A stretch of DNA of 64,000 nt, taken from contig JAHQIY010000009.1 in the NCBI GenBank assembly GCA_019054805.1, positions 620,001 to 684,000 of the forward strand, written 5' to 3'. Position numbers and translations under genes: made by a program. Shown piece after piece: positions 40,751 through 51,988 of this stretch. Under the pieces are notes generated by a model, which ran no database searches, was not told where the DNA came from, and saw only the letters and a list, made by a program, of their open reading frames with translations. The stretch's first letter is position 1, and every line of letters starts with the position of its first letter. Origin of the DNA: Brachionus manjavacas (Eukaryota > Rotifera > Eurotatoria > Ploima > Brachionidae).

Positions 40751-43700
40751 ATGCCGGATTTGGATAAAGAAACATTCAATAAGCGAATCAAGCGATTTTA
40801 CAACTACTGGCAAGTAAGCCCAGCCATTCAGTCTATCAAACCATTCCAGCTACCTCATTTTTTTTAAGAATACTAAAAAAGATAATGAATTAATGGACGC
40901 TGTTTGTGTCGTAACAGGCACCGATAGTGACAGTTCCTACTATAAAGCAACTGCTATTCAACAGTGGCTCTTCGGCGTAGAGATTACAGATACTGCCATT
41001 CTGTTTCTGGACAAACTCGTAGTCTTCGTAGCCAGTCCGAAAAAAATCCAATTCTTAAAACAAGTAAAATTTGTTTTAGAAGTTTGTTATGGCTAAATTT
41101 GTTTTTTTTTCAGATTGAAAGTGGCAAGGAAAATGATCATTTACCAAGGTTTAAATTCATTATTCGTGAAAAAAACGAGTCGGACAAAAGCTTCCTCAAC
41201 GAAGCAATTGAACTCATCAAAAAAAGCAAAGAAGTAAATTATCAAATTTTGCTTTTTAAATATAACTTTTGCCGACTGAAATTTTCTTTAATCTCTTTAC
41301 TAAATTTCTTCTTTTATTTAGAGAAAAATACTGAATTTTAGATTTTAAATTTTTAAATTGGTCCCGAGAAATTATACTTTCTGAGAATATTTTAAAATTT
41401 GATGGTGTGCATTTTACAGAAAAATGCAGAGTTTTTGCAGAGCTTGGTATTCGTTTCTAAAAAATTTGTACAATATTGTACTGTTTACAGAACCATTTTT
41501 ACACAATTAGAAAAAAAATTTTAGCGTTTTTACTTTTTGTACTGTAATTTTTGTACTAATATTTCACATTGCCATTTATTGATACATTCAATGAATTAAC
41601 TTAATTCAATTAATACAATTGTTTTGAAATATAATTTTCATGTCACAAAACAAAGTCCAATTACCTCAAATTAATATTTCTTAAATGTAAATGAATATAA
41701 TTATATAAATTTTATTTTATTACAATTCTAATTTTTTAAATTGTTTAATAATTTGAGCCTAAAGTAGCAAAAAAAATAAAAAAGATTTAAATTGATTTTA
41801 AATTTAAATTAACTTAGTTTGTCAAATTATTAATCGAAAGGCCAAAATTATTAAAATTTATATTCATTTTGATTAATAATTAATAATAATAATAACTTTT
41901 CTCTCAATTTTCTTTCCACTTTAAAAATTTTATCTTTAAATGTTCGCTTTGATTTTATTTTTTCTACTACAATTCACAATGGAGTTAAATGAATGGTAAA
42001 GAATAAAAAAACAAATCTATGAAAATTTTAATTTATTTTTTAAAAAGACTTTTATTTTTTTTTAATTAAAATACCAATACTTATTTAGAAAAATTAAGTA
42101 GAAAAAAAATTGAAATAATCATGGCCGAAGTATTTTAATTTTTTTACAGCTGGCGAATTTTACGACCAATTGATAATATTTTTTATCATAATAAAGTTTT
42201 AATCATTTTACAGGAAAATTAACTTTTCAGTAGAAAAAAAAATAGCCACGATTAAGTTTGGTTTTTTTTTATTTTTTTTTTAATTTAAAACACTTAAAAA
42301 AATGATCAATTTAACAACATTTTATTTCTGTCATTAATTTAATTTTTTTTTTCCTATTCGCTCTTTACCATGTTTGTTTAGCTTTACCAAAAATCTTGTC
42401 AATCAAAGTAATACTTTTCAACAAAAAATCTTTCTACCAAATTTTAGGGTAAATTTTATGATCAAAAATTTTTTGATCAATAAAATTTAAATTCGAAAAC
42501 TAGCCAGGTAAATACTAAAATGACTAGCAAAATTGGCTAGACCCGTGTTTTTCTGTTCTAAATAATTTTGTCTAATTTTTTTAAAATTTAAAAAAAAAGG
42601 GTAAAAAAATTGGCGTTTTTCCCAAAGAAAAATTCGACGGTGACTTTTTCAAAGACTGGAACAAATCGCTGGACCAAGCGGGCTTCGACAAAACAGACGC
42701 CAGCGCCCTAGTGTCCAGCATCCTGGCCATCAAGGACGAACTAGAGCTGAACAATGTGAAAAAGGCGTCCGAGATCACAAACAAAGTATTCAGCAAGTAC
42801 CTCAAAGAGCAAATAATCAACATTATAGATGGTGAGAAAAAGGTCAAGCATGCCAAGCTGAGCGAGGGCGTCGAACAAGCAATCAATGACTCGCGGTACG
42901 TCAGCAACAGCGACAAACAGCTGGTCGAAATTTGCTATCCCGCAATTATCCAGAGCGGTGGCAACTACAGCTTGAAGTTCAGTGCGTCAAGCGACAAGAA
43001 CAACCTTCATTTCGGCACAATCATATGCGCCCTCGGCTTCAGGTACAAAAACTACTGCTCGAACATAGTCCGCACATTGATGGTGGATCCAGCCGAGCAG
43101 ATGCAGCAAAACTACAAGTACCTGCTCTCATTGGAAGAGACGCTGATAGACTCGCTGAGAGATGGCGTCAAGCTAAATGACTTGTATGACAAAATAAAGC
43201 AAAAGTGTCAAACAGACCGGCCTGACTTGGTCGACAAGCTGACGCCCAATTTTGGCTTTCTGATCGGAATCGAGTTCCGCGAGGCAAATTTTTTGATATC
43301 AAACAAAAACAGCAACAGTGCCAAAGCCGGCATGACTTTCCAAGTGAGCATTGGACTGTGCGATTTGAGCAATGCGGAGGCCAAAGAAGAGCATGGCAAA
43401 AAGTACGCGCTGTTCATTGGCGACACGGTCCAGGTCAACAAGGACGAGGCGGCCACTGTGTTCACCCAGTCGAAAAAAAAGATGGAAAATGTGGGCATTT
43501 TTATCAAGGACGAAGAGGCCGACGAGGAAAGCGAGGAAGAAAAAGGCAAAGGAGAGAGAAAAGAGTCGGTGGACTTGCTGAGTCGGGCGACTCGGGGCGC
43601 AGTCCTGCAATCAAAGACCAGAGCGGACACCAACCAGGAGCATGCGAGACGCGAGCATCAGCGCGAGCTCGGCAAACGCCTGAACGAGGAGGCTCGCGAG

Positions 43701-45350
43701 CGTCTCCTCTCTCAGAAAGGGCCAGCAACCAAGGAGAAAGTGCGCAAGGCGATCACGGCCTACCGCAACGCCTCCCAACTGCCCTACAAACAAACCGAGA
43801 TCCAAGAGCTCAAAATCTATGTGGACAAGGGCCACGAGACAATCATTTTGCCAGTGTTCGGCTCTCCGAGTCCATTTCACATATCGACACTGAAAAACCT
43901 GAGCTCGTCAGTCGAAGGCGACTATACCTATTTGCGCTTGAACTTTTTTCACCCGGGCGTTACCATAAACAAGCCGTCGACAGCGCCGTCCGAAGGCACC
44001 TATCCCAATCAGGACTGTGTGTACATCAAGGAAATAACCTACCGGGCCACTAATATCAAGGAGGCCGGCGAAATATCGGCGCCGTCCACCAACTTGGGCC
44101 TCGCCTTCAAGTACATCAAGGACATGCAGAAAGAGTTCAAGGAAAAGGAGCACGAGGAGAAGGAAAAGGAAGGCATGGTCAAGCAGGACAGTCTGGTTTT
44201 AGCGCACAACAAGAACAACCCGAAGCTGAAGGATTTGTACGTGCGGCCTAGTACCACGCAGAAGAGAACTCCGGGCACCCTCGAGGCGCACACCAATGGA
44301 TTTTTGTACACTTCGCTGCGTGGCGAAAAAGTCGAAATTTTGTTCAACAACATCAAACACGCCATTTTTCAGCCTTGTGACCACGAGATCATAATTCTTG
44401 TTCACTTTCACCTGAAGCATGCCATCATGTACGGCAAAAAGAAAATAATCGACATTCAATTTTACACTGAAGTGGGCGAAGTGATAACCGACCTGGGCAA
44501 GCACACCAAAGGCGGAGACCGCGACGATTTGATCGCCGAGCAGTCCGAGAGGGAGATGAGAAAAAAGCTGAACATGGCATTCAAGTCTTTCATTGAAAAA
44601 GTGGAAGGTCTGACCAACCATCAGATTCAGTTCGAGAAGCCGTTCAGGGACCTGGGCTTCAACGGCACGCCCAACCGCAGCATGGTCCTGCTTCAGCCGA
44701 CCTCTTCGTGTCTCATCAATGTGACCGAACAGCCGCCGTTCGTTCTCACACTCGAGCAAATCGAGCTCGTGCACTTTGAGCGCGTTAGCTTTCACTTGAA
44801 AAACTTCGACATGGTCTTCATATTCAAGGACTATAACAAAAAAGTGGTCATGATCACATCGATACCAATGAATCAGCTGGACCAGATAAAAGAGTGGCTG
44901 AACTCGTGTGACATCAAGTACACCGAGGGCTTGCAGAGCTTCAACTGGCCCAAGATCATGAAGACGATCACGGACGATCCGGAGGGATTTTTCGAGCAAG
45001 GCGGATGGAACTTTTTGGAGTCGGAGAGCGACGAGGAAGAGAAAGAGGTGGACGATGACATATCGGACGAGGAGGACGACGCGTACGACCCAAGCGAGAG
45101 CGAGGAAGAGAGCGAAGCCGAGTCCGAGTCCGAGTTGAGTGAGAGCGATGAGTCGGAGTCCGAGTCCGAGAGTGGCAGCGCGTCAGGCTCCGATGCCGAG
45201 AGCGGCAAGAGCTGGTCCGAGCTAGAGGAAGAAGCGAGGCGCCATGACCTCGAAGTTGATAGTGATCACAGTGACAGAGACAACAAGAAACGGAAAAAGC
45301 CCATGCCCAGCTCCAAAGTCACATCAAGTGCCAAAAAGCCAAGAAAATAA
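40751..45350 (+). CDS. SUPT16H: FACT complex subunit SPT16
   Basis: Four exons: 40751-40813, 40869-41063, 41114-41233, 42600-45350; all junctions phase 0; product 1,042 residues against 1,047 in human. N-terminal aminopeptidase-like domain (ATAIQQWLFGVEITDTAILF; IIQSGGNYSLKFSASSDKNN; CSNIVRTLMVDPAEQ; FGFLIGIEFRE; ALFIGDTVQV), which binds histones but is not an enzyme. Dimerisation region, then the Rtt106-like middle domain (VEGDYTYLRLNFFHPG; LGKHTKGGDRDDL; FRDLGFNG; LIHFERV-type VHFERVSFHLKNFDM; EGFFEQGGWNF). Acidic Ser/Glu/Asp C-terminus from about residue 934, ending in a basic KKPRK. With SSRP1 it forms FACT, which displaces and redeposits H2A-H2B during transcription and replication. The 2.75-kb last exon is far GC-richer than its surroundings. 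Intron 3 is 1,366 bp, AT-rich; its acceptor has a poor pyrimidine tract. Confidence 0.97.
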
Positions 45351-45900
45351 ATCGAAACCACTTTTTTAACCAACTTTTACATTGTCTATACTTTTAATTT
45401 TTTTTTCTTTTTTTCTTTATTTTCTCTCTTTTTTTTTTGTTGGCTTAATTTACACAACTTCTGATTAATGATTCATTCATGGGTCCATTCTTATAAAAAG
45501 AATTTATAACATGTATACCTAGAATTTTAAAAAGTATGTTTTTTTTCCTAAATGAAAAATATGCTTGTCTTTAATTTTTTTTTTAAGAATTTAAATGAAC
45601 TATAAATTTACAAAACAAAACAAAATTTATCTTCTAATAAAGAATTTGTATATTTTTGAATATTGAAGTTTTTATTAGGCTAATTTGGTTGATAAAGTTC
45701 AAATCCAAATCCTCAATCAATCAAATCCGATTCGACTCTAGAATTTCGTAGTTATTTTTTATTTAGTTATTTATTTGTATATCTGTACCGAGCTTAAGCT
45801 CCTTGCTTATGCAAAAACACGGACCGCGGTCGGATGTTATTAGGAATAATCCAAAAACTTCCTACCACCAGCCATTTTGTAGAGAATTTGATGAAACTTT
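45351..45900. other. 3' flank of SUPT16H
   Basis: AT-rich with T-runs; an AATAAA overlaps the stop codon and others follow near 45640. No gene seen. Confidence 0.45.
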
Positions 45901-46855
45901 ATTAAACATAATTTGTTTAATCTTTAATTGTAGTTGTAGTAGTAGTAGTAGTAATATGAACTGCAACTCGGAAAAATACCCGAGCAAAGCTCTAATGAGC
46001 TACAGCAGTCGCTTCTTTTTTCACAAGCCAAGCATCTAATTTCGACTTAAAAATTTTCAACGTTCTTGCGCTAACTTTATCTTGTTCTATATGTTTATGT
46101 TTGCAATTCTGGTTCCATATGTTTGCAATTCTATTTTTGAAAAAATGGAAACGCGAGGAACAGTTTTTTATCTGTTCAAGAGGTAGAGTCTTTGAATGCC
46201 TTCTTAAGCCGTATACTTGACCACTTTGACCATAGGTTAAACCATTATTGAACTCAACTAACTCAATTTTATTATTTAATTTGAACAACTGGATCAGATC
46301 TCCTCTCAATCTTCTCGTAGTTTGGTCCGTCAGGCCGAATTTACTTAAGCGTGTTGAGTAAGGAAGGTGCTTTACATTTGGAACTAACTTAGTAGCTCTA
46401 CATTGAATATCGTTTTTCAGGTAAGGGCACCAGGAGGTTATGGCAAATTCTAAATGAGGTCTGACCATTAAAGTGTACAGTAGTTTAATGTTGTTTACAT
46501 TGGGATATCTGAGCGATTTTTTCAGCATACCCAAAATCCTATTAGCTTTAGCTGTGAACTATGTTACTTGTGTGTCCCATTTTAGGTCATTTTTTATAAA
46601 TATACCGAGATCTTTTTCGCATACTGATTTATTAAGTGGAAATGACTCAATTGTATAATCATGTTTTGAGTTTTTACGACCAAAATGGACAACTTTACAT
46701 TTCTCGACATTAAGCTGAGCAGACCAGTCTCGTGACCACTTACATATATTATCAATGTCAAATTGTAACTTGTATTAAGAGGAAGAAACTACAATTGTGG
46801 ATATAATCTTGTTGTCATCAGCGTACGCTTTCGAGCTGTTTTGAATAATTGGGAA
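45900..46855 (-). pseudogene. 5'-truncated LINE (CR1/jockey-like), degenerate
   Basis: Read down from 46855: KAYADDNKII (RT catalytic YADD), CKWSRDWSAQLNVEKCKVVHFG, CEKDLGIFIKNDLKW, a stop, then KANRILGMLKKSLRYPNVNN, RPHLEFAITSWCPYL, ATKLVPNVKHLPYSTRLSKFGL and RRLRGDLIQLFKL. Three or so stops and a short deletion where 'LERIQ' should be. The tail has TACTACTAC triplets at 45933-45955, as in other LINE copies here. Nothing upstream of the YADD remains. Confidence 0.85.
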
Positions 46856-47469
46856 AAAAAGTATATGAATTTTTTTCTAAAGTTAAATACAATCTAAATC
46901 AATATTTTTAAAATTTGCAGCACAAAATTTAACTTTGTTTCACTGTAAAATAGTTTAATTAATATTGAATTTGGATGCTTTAAAATGGATTTTAAATTTG
47001 TCTTAAATAAATATTTAATAAAAATCAATTAAAGATCAATTGGGAAAAAAAAGCTTTTCCATTATTTTTATTAGCATTTTAATCTATTAAGTTTTGATAA
47101 TGTGATCATGATCATTAACTTCAACGTGTCCAATAAATGTATTTTTTTGAAAATTCTTTAATTTTAAAAAATTGAAAACTTTATTGCGTACCGTTCTGAA
47201 GATAATTAAAATCTCTACATTCTTATATAAAAAATGAATATTATTTTTGAAGCTCTGTCAAAATTTGTTCAAAAGTAAACAAAGTTTGTTTTATTAAGTT
47301 CTAGAATTAAGTAACTTTATTTTCGGTTTGTTTGTGCTTTTTTGATTTAAAGGTTTATTTTTTGTAAATAATACTTTTTCAACTTTACACTACAGTACGT
47401 TTCTGAAATAAGTTGACATTTTTTTTTGAGCACTGCGCAAGCAGCTCTAGAACATCGCTTTAGCGCTTG

Positions 47470-48780
47470 CTCTAGACCAAGCAAGAACGAGATCTTGGCC
47501 TCATTAAAACTATTAAATTGATAAACTACGATTGTATTTTACCCAAAAGAACGAAGACTGTTCTTTATTCATTGATCAGTTGTCTAAAATGGATCAATTT
47601 TGTAGCGTCGATCGGTCTTTTCAAAGTAAAATTGATATACATTTTTCTTTTTAATCTATTTTTTATTTTTTTCTTGAGTCGCTCATTAAGGACTACATTG
47701 TCAAGATTCTCAACAAGCACAATCTCATTTCTGAGAAGCAGCACGGTGCACAAGGCATGCAGGACCAATCTCCTTAAGAAAGTCGATTTCTTGACGGATT
47801 ACATAAGTCGGCTGTTACCAACTGACGTCATCTATCTTGATTTTGAGAAGGCGTTCGATAAGGAGTCACATGAATCGCTACTTATCAAACTGGCCGCGAA
47901 TGGTCTTCTCGTATTGATCATCAAATGGATACGTGCCTTCTTGAGTGAGCGTAAGCAGCGGGTTGTTGTTGGCGATGTAGTGTCGGATTGGATACCGGCG
48001 ACGAGTGGCGTTTCCAAAGGGTCAGTGCTTGGCCCTCTTCTCTTTGTAATTTTCATTAATGACATGCCAGAAGTGTGCAGCTCTTTTTGCAAACTATTCG
48101 CGGATGATATTCTTGAAGGCAGTTCAGCGTGACGAGGATTAGATAATCTTCAAAGAGATCTCGACTACTCGATAGAATGGTCAAATTTGTCGCAAATAAG
48201 TTGCAATGAAAAAGGTGCGTTGTTATGCATCTTTGTGCGAACAACAAGTGCAATGACTACCATCTAGGAGGTCATGTATTCGTAAAGACCAAGCAAGAAC
48301 GTGATCTTGGCCTCATTATCACTAGTGATCTCAAACGGGTGAGAAAGCTAAACGTGCGGCCGTAATAGCAACGACGATGGAATGTCGCATCAAAAACACC
48401 TTTACTCACAATACTTGGTCAATATGCTCTATAAATTGTTTGTTCAACCTCACCTTGAGTTTGCGGGAGCAGCCTGGAACCCGTACCGACGTGGCCATAT
48501 TGACGTACTCGAAAAGGTTCAGAGAAGGTTCTCAAAGTTTGTGCCAGAGCTCAAATCGAAGCCGTACGTGGAGAGAAGAGAGGCTTTCGGAGACAATTGA
48601 AGAACGGCGAAAAACCCGGCGATCTTAACCAGCTCCATAAGATTCAGCATGGACACGACCGAGTACATTTCATAAATGGCATTCAAATGTTGGCATCTAT
48701 TGGCCTGTTCAGTCCAGGGGGGCGTACCAGAACAAACCATCTTGCCATCGAGAGGCAGCTCTTAATTTTTAATGTTGAAT
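47470..48780 (+). pseudogene. LINE (CR1/jockey-like) with reverse-transcriptase domain, degenerate
   Basis: Order of pieces: DYIVKILNKHNLISEKQHG (about 47690), then in 47518-48132 VIYLDFEKAFDKESHESLL, IKWIRAFLSERKQRVVVGD, SGVSKGSVLGPLLFVIFIND and KLFADDILEG (catalytic FADD), then ERDLGLIITSDLKR (48290s), LYKLFVQPHLEFAGAAWNPY and EKVQRRFSKFVPELK (48430-48545), GDLNQLHKIQHG (48620s). Frameshifts and stops separate them. A piece reading ACCAAGCAAGAACG-GATCTTGG is present both at 47473 and 48288, so this copy is rearranged or two copies overlap. Slightly GC-richer than neighbours. Confidence 0.85.
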
Positions 48781-48878
48781 TAAAAATTCAACATTGGTTT
48801 TTTATTAATCTTTTTAAAATTTTTGTTTCATTTCTAAATTTTTAGTTAAATTTTTTTTTTACTCAGAAATGTATAAAA

Positions 48879-50690
48879 ATGTTCTTAGAAAACGAAAAGC
48901 ACCAATTATCACTATATAGCCAATCGGAAGATGAATTGCAGCAATCAGCTATTGTTGAATCAGAATCCAGTTCTGACGATTCTTATAATAATGCCTCTTC
49001 AAATAGTGATACTGAACCTGATAATGATTTTAAAGGTAAAAAAAGGCAAAAGAAAATAAATTAATTAAAGAGCCTAAAAAACAAAGAAAAATAAACTACG
49101 CTGACTTAGATTCTCCATATATTACTCCGTTTGATTCAAAATTTTTAGGCGAAATACCGGATTATTTACAATACTCATCTCAAAATGATTTACCAATAGA
49201 ATAGTTTACAAATTTTTTCACTTATTTCCTATTCCACAGAAGCAACAAATATTTATTCAACTGAAAAAAGAAGTAAAAGCTGTAATTATTCAATTCAAGA
49301 AATGGAACAATTTATTGGTAAGTTGCTTCACATGGGAGTTATTCCAATGCTTGATGTCATAATGTACTGTAACACGTACAGCCAGTAAAGTCCAATCGCA
49401 CAAACCATGTCCAAAATTGAATTGCTTTATGGAAATTAGACAATTTTTTCATGCATCATTTAATTCGGAACTTATCAATGCATCTCAACCATTTGACAAA
49501 TTATTTAAGTTTAGAAAACTTTATGACAGAGTCTAGGAAAACTGTCATAAACTTTTGCCGGAGGAAGTAAATTCTATATACGAACAAATCATTCAATTTA
49601 AAGGCAAATCGAGTTCGATGAAGCAATATAATCCTAAAAAACAAAAAAATGGGGTTTTAAATGTTAACCAGATGTTCATCAACTGGTATTGTATATTATT
49701 TTTTTTTATTTACTGGAGCTGGTTCACTAGATCATTTTACAATCGATGAATTCCCATCTAAACTAAATAATTCAGCTAAAAACTCTACGTATGAGTCGAC
49801 ATCATCAAATCCAAATTTTACACAAACTTTAACAACAGGAGATACAACACCAGTTACGCCAAAAATACGATCTAGTATTCGAATTTCAAAAATTATTTAA
49901 TTTATTACACCCACCCAAAAATCAGTTAAAGCTTTAAATTCTTCCACACATACATCTAATTTTCTAATTGAAACTCCGAGTTCATTCTCCTCTCCAGCTT
50001 CTACTAGCCGATTACAATTGAATACATTCCCACAAGCTTTTATAACAGTGATACGTTTGATTGAAAATTTGCCAAGAAATATTCGTTACAAACTCTTTTT
50101 TTACAATTGGTTTTCTTCAGAGTAATTAATTGAAAAGTTGACCGAATTGGGATTTGAATGTATTTGTACTGTAAGAACAAATAAGAAAAACAAGAAAGAG
50201 GCTCTTTCGATGTAAAGATTCATTCAAATAACAAAACTATTGCTTTTAGATGGTTAACAATAAATCTGTCCATTTAATGTCAACATATGTGGCTTTTAAA
50301 CCTATGGGTCATGTTTTGAGGTGGTGTAAATCCTCTAAAGAAAGGATAAGAGCCGATTGTCCTTCAATAGTAAGAGAGTATAATAAACACATGGGTGGTG
50401 TAGACTTATGCGACATGTTTCACAAGACAAGATAACACTCAAGCACCAAAATTAGGAAGACCGAAATCGGATACAAATGATTCAATAAATGGTCCTAGAT
50501 CTTACAACAGAACCAGAATTAGTGAAGACATAAGGAATGATAACATAGGCCACTGGATTATATAAGCAGATAAAAGAAATCGATGTAAATTGTGTAAGAG
50601 TACAACTCAATAAAATTTTTCAAAATGTGAAGTTATGCTTTGCTTTACATCCGAACGAAACTGTTTCTATAAATTTCATAACGAATAACT
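48879..50690 (+). pseudogene. piggyBac-like transposase, near full-length but degenerate
   Basis: Acidic Ser-rich N-terminus (48879-49064), then YADLDSPYITPFDSKFLGEI, YSIQEMEQFIGKLLHMGVIP (about 49290), KLFKFRKLYDRV and LLPEEVNSIYEQIIQFKGKS then KQYNPKK (about 49500-49640), ENLPRNIRYKLFFYNWFSS and LGFECICTVRTNKKN (about 50060-50190), MSTYVAFKPMG and SIVREYNKHMGGVDLCDMF (50250-50435), and a Cys-rich end NRCKLCKS...CEVMLCFTSERNCF (about 50580-50670). These are the ordered blocks of piggyBac transposases, with the C-terminal zinc-binding domain. Several stops and frame changes; a GTAGTTAAAGGGTCAAA at about 50920 could be the right terminus next to TTAA. Confidence 0.8.
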
Positions 50691-50975
50691 ATATATTTTT
50701 TATTATTAGATATATAAAAAACCTTAATAATTTAAAAATTCGAAAAAATTTCTTTAAAAATTTATCAATTGAGATGATTTTATTTAATGAGTTTTAAACC
50801 AATCTTGCAATTTCGCAGCAAATTTTTTTCCATTGAAAAAAATTTTTTTTTAACTTTTTTTTCTAAAACTTATTTTCATATTAAATCATAAATTTTTTTG
50901 ACAAGTTCTAGAGAGTGCGGTAGTTAAAGGGTCAAATAAAAAAATTTATTTATTTAGGATATTTTTGATTTTGCT

Positions 50976-51250
50976 GAGTTGCTTAAAAGTCACAAGTCTC
51001 TAGTCAAGTCCAAGTCCGGAATTTTTCTTTCAAAAGTCCGAGTCAAAGAATTTTTTTTTTATTTTTTTTCACGATGATTTTAATGACTTAAAGTATTTTA
51101 CAATAGTAAACTGTCTCAATCTTGATGACTCGACTTTCCGAGATTACCAAGTCAATTTTTTCTGCGGTTTTAAAAATTATTCAAATAAATGTTCCTGTTT
51201 TTCTATGTAGAGTAATTATTAAGGAACGGAAGATAACGAAAATTTTCGGC
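50976..51250 (+). repeat. Dispersed repeat B, copy 2
   Basis: Second copy of 29906-30140, with the same ordered blocks (AAAAGTCACAAGT, CAAGTCCAAGTCCG, CTTTCCGAGATTACC, TTTTAAAAATTATTCAAATAAA, ATGTAGAGTAAT). About 40 bp longer in the middle. It abuts a LINE relic. Confidence 0.75.
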
Positions 51251-51812
51251 CATTAGCTAACGCAGTTACAAATACAGCAAACTCCATACTGCGTTCAATT
51301 ATACGTCGCGTCTAAATCCCAAAACAGAGACACAAACAGTTTACTAAACAAAGTATATATTAGGTCCCATTTTGAGTATGGAGTGCAGGTTTGAAGACCT
51401 TATTTAAAAAAGGCTGTTATGTGATACAGTCCAAAACTACAAAACAACAAAACTTGTTCCGTAGTTAAGAAAATTAGGTTATATCTAAGATAAGTGGCAT
51501 AGAATCTAACCACTTTAGAGACAAAAGCATTAAGAGATGGTTTAATTGAAATGATTAAGATAATCAATGGACTGGACAAAATAAATTGGCATTTACCCTG
51601 TCTTCAAGAACACACATGAAATTATGTGCCACTCTTTCTCTAGACATTTAATGAGGAATCAATTGGTGATGAATTTTGAACATTACAATAATTTTAGCAA
51701 AAGGGGAGTCAATGTTTGGAACAGGCTTGATAATGATATTGTTAACTATAATTCTATTAACGTTTTTATAAATAAAATTGATAAAATTTATTTGAAAAAG
51801 CTATTTTAAATA
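51245..51812 (+). pseudogene. LINE relic, C-terminal domain
   Basis: Joined frames read NTANSILRSIIRR, LLNKVYIRSHFEYGVQV, RPYLKKAV, TLETKALRDGLIEMIKIING then the open frame 51624-51809 with FSRHLMRNQLVMNFEHYNNF, RGVNVWNRLDNDIVNYNSIN and a stop. Same region of ORF2 as the copy at 19293. Frameshifts throughout. Confidence 0.7.
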
Positions 51813-51988
51813 GATTAAATGCTCATTTTGTGCCAAGCACATCATAAATATTATTTTTAATTGTTGAAATAAAAAATAATTTAAATTATTTAATTTATAA
51901 ATTTATTTTGTCTTACGGAAAAAAATGGATAATGAAGCAAAATAACTCAAGTATCAAGAGGTTGTTTTTAACATAAGTAAATGCATTA

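Noticed and set aside
43208-44999. Long open frames antisense or shifted to SPT16
   Set aside because: The GC-rich exon has few stops in any frame; the SPT16 frame has full homology over 916 codons.
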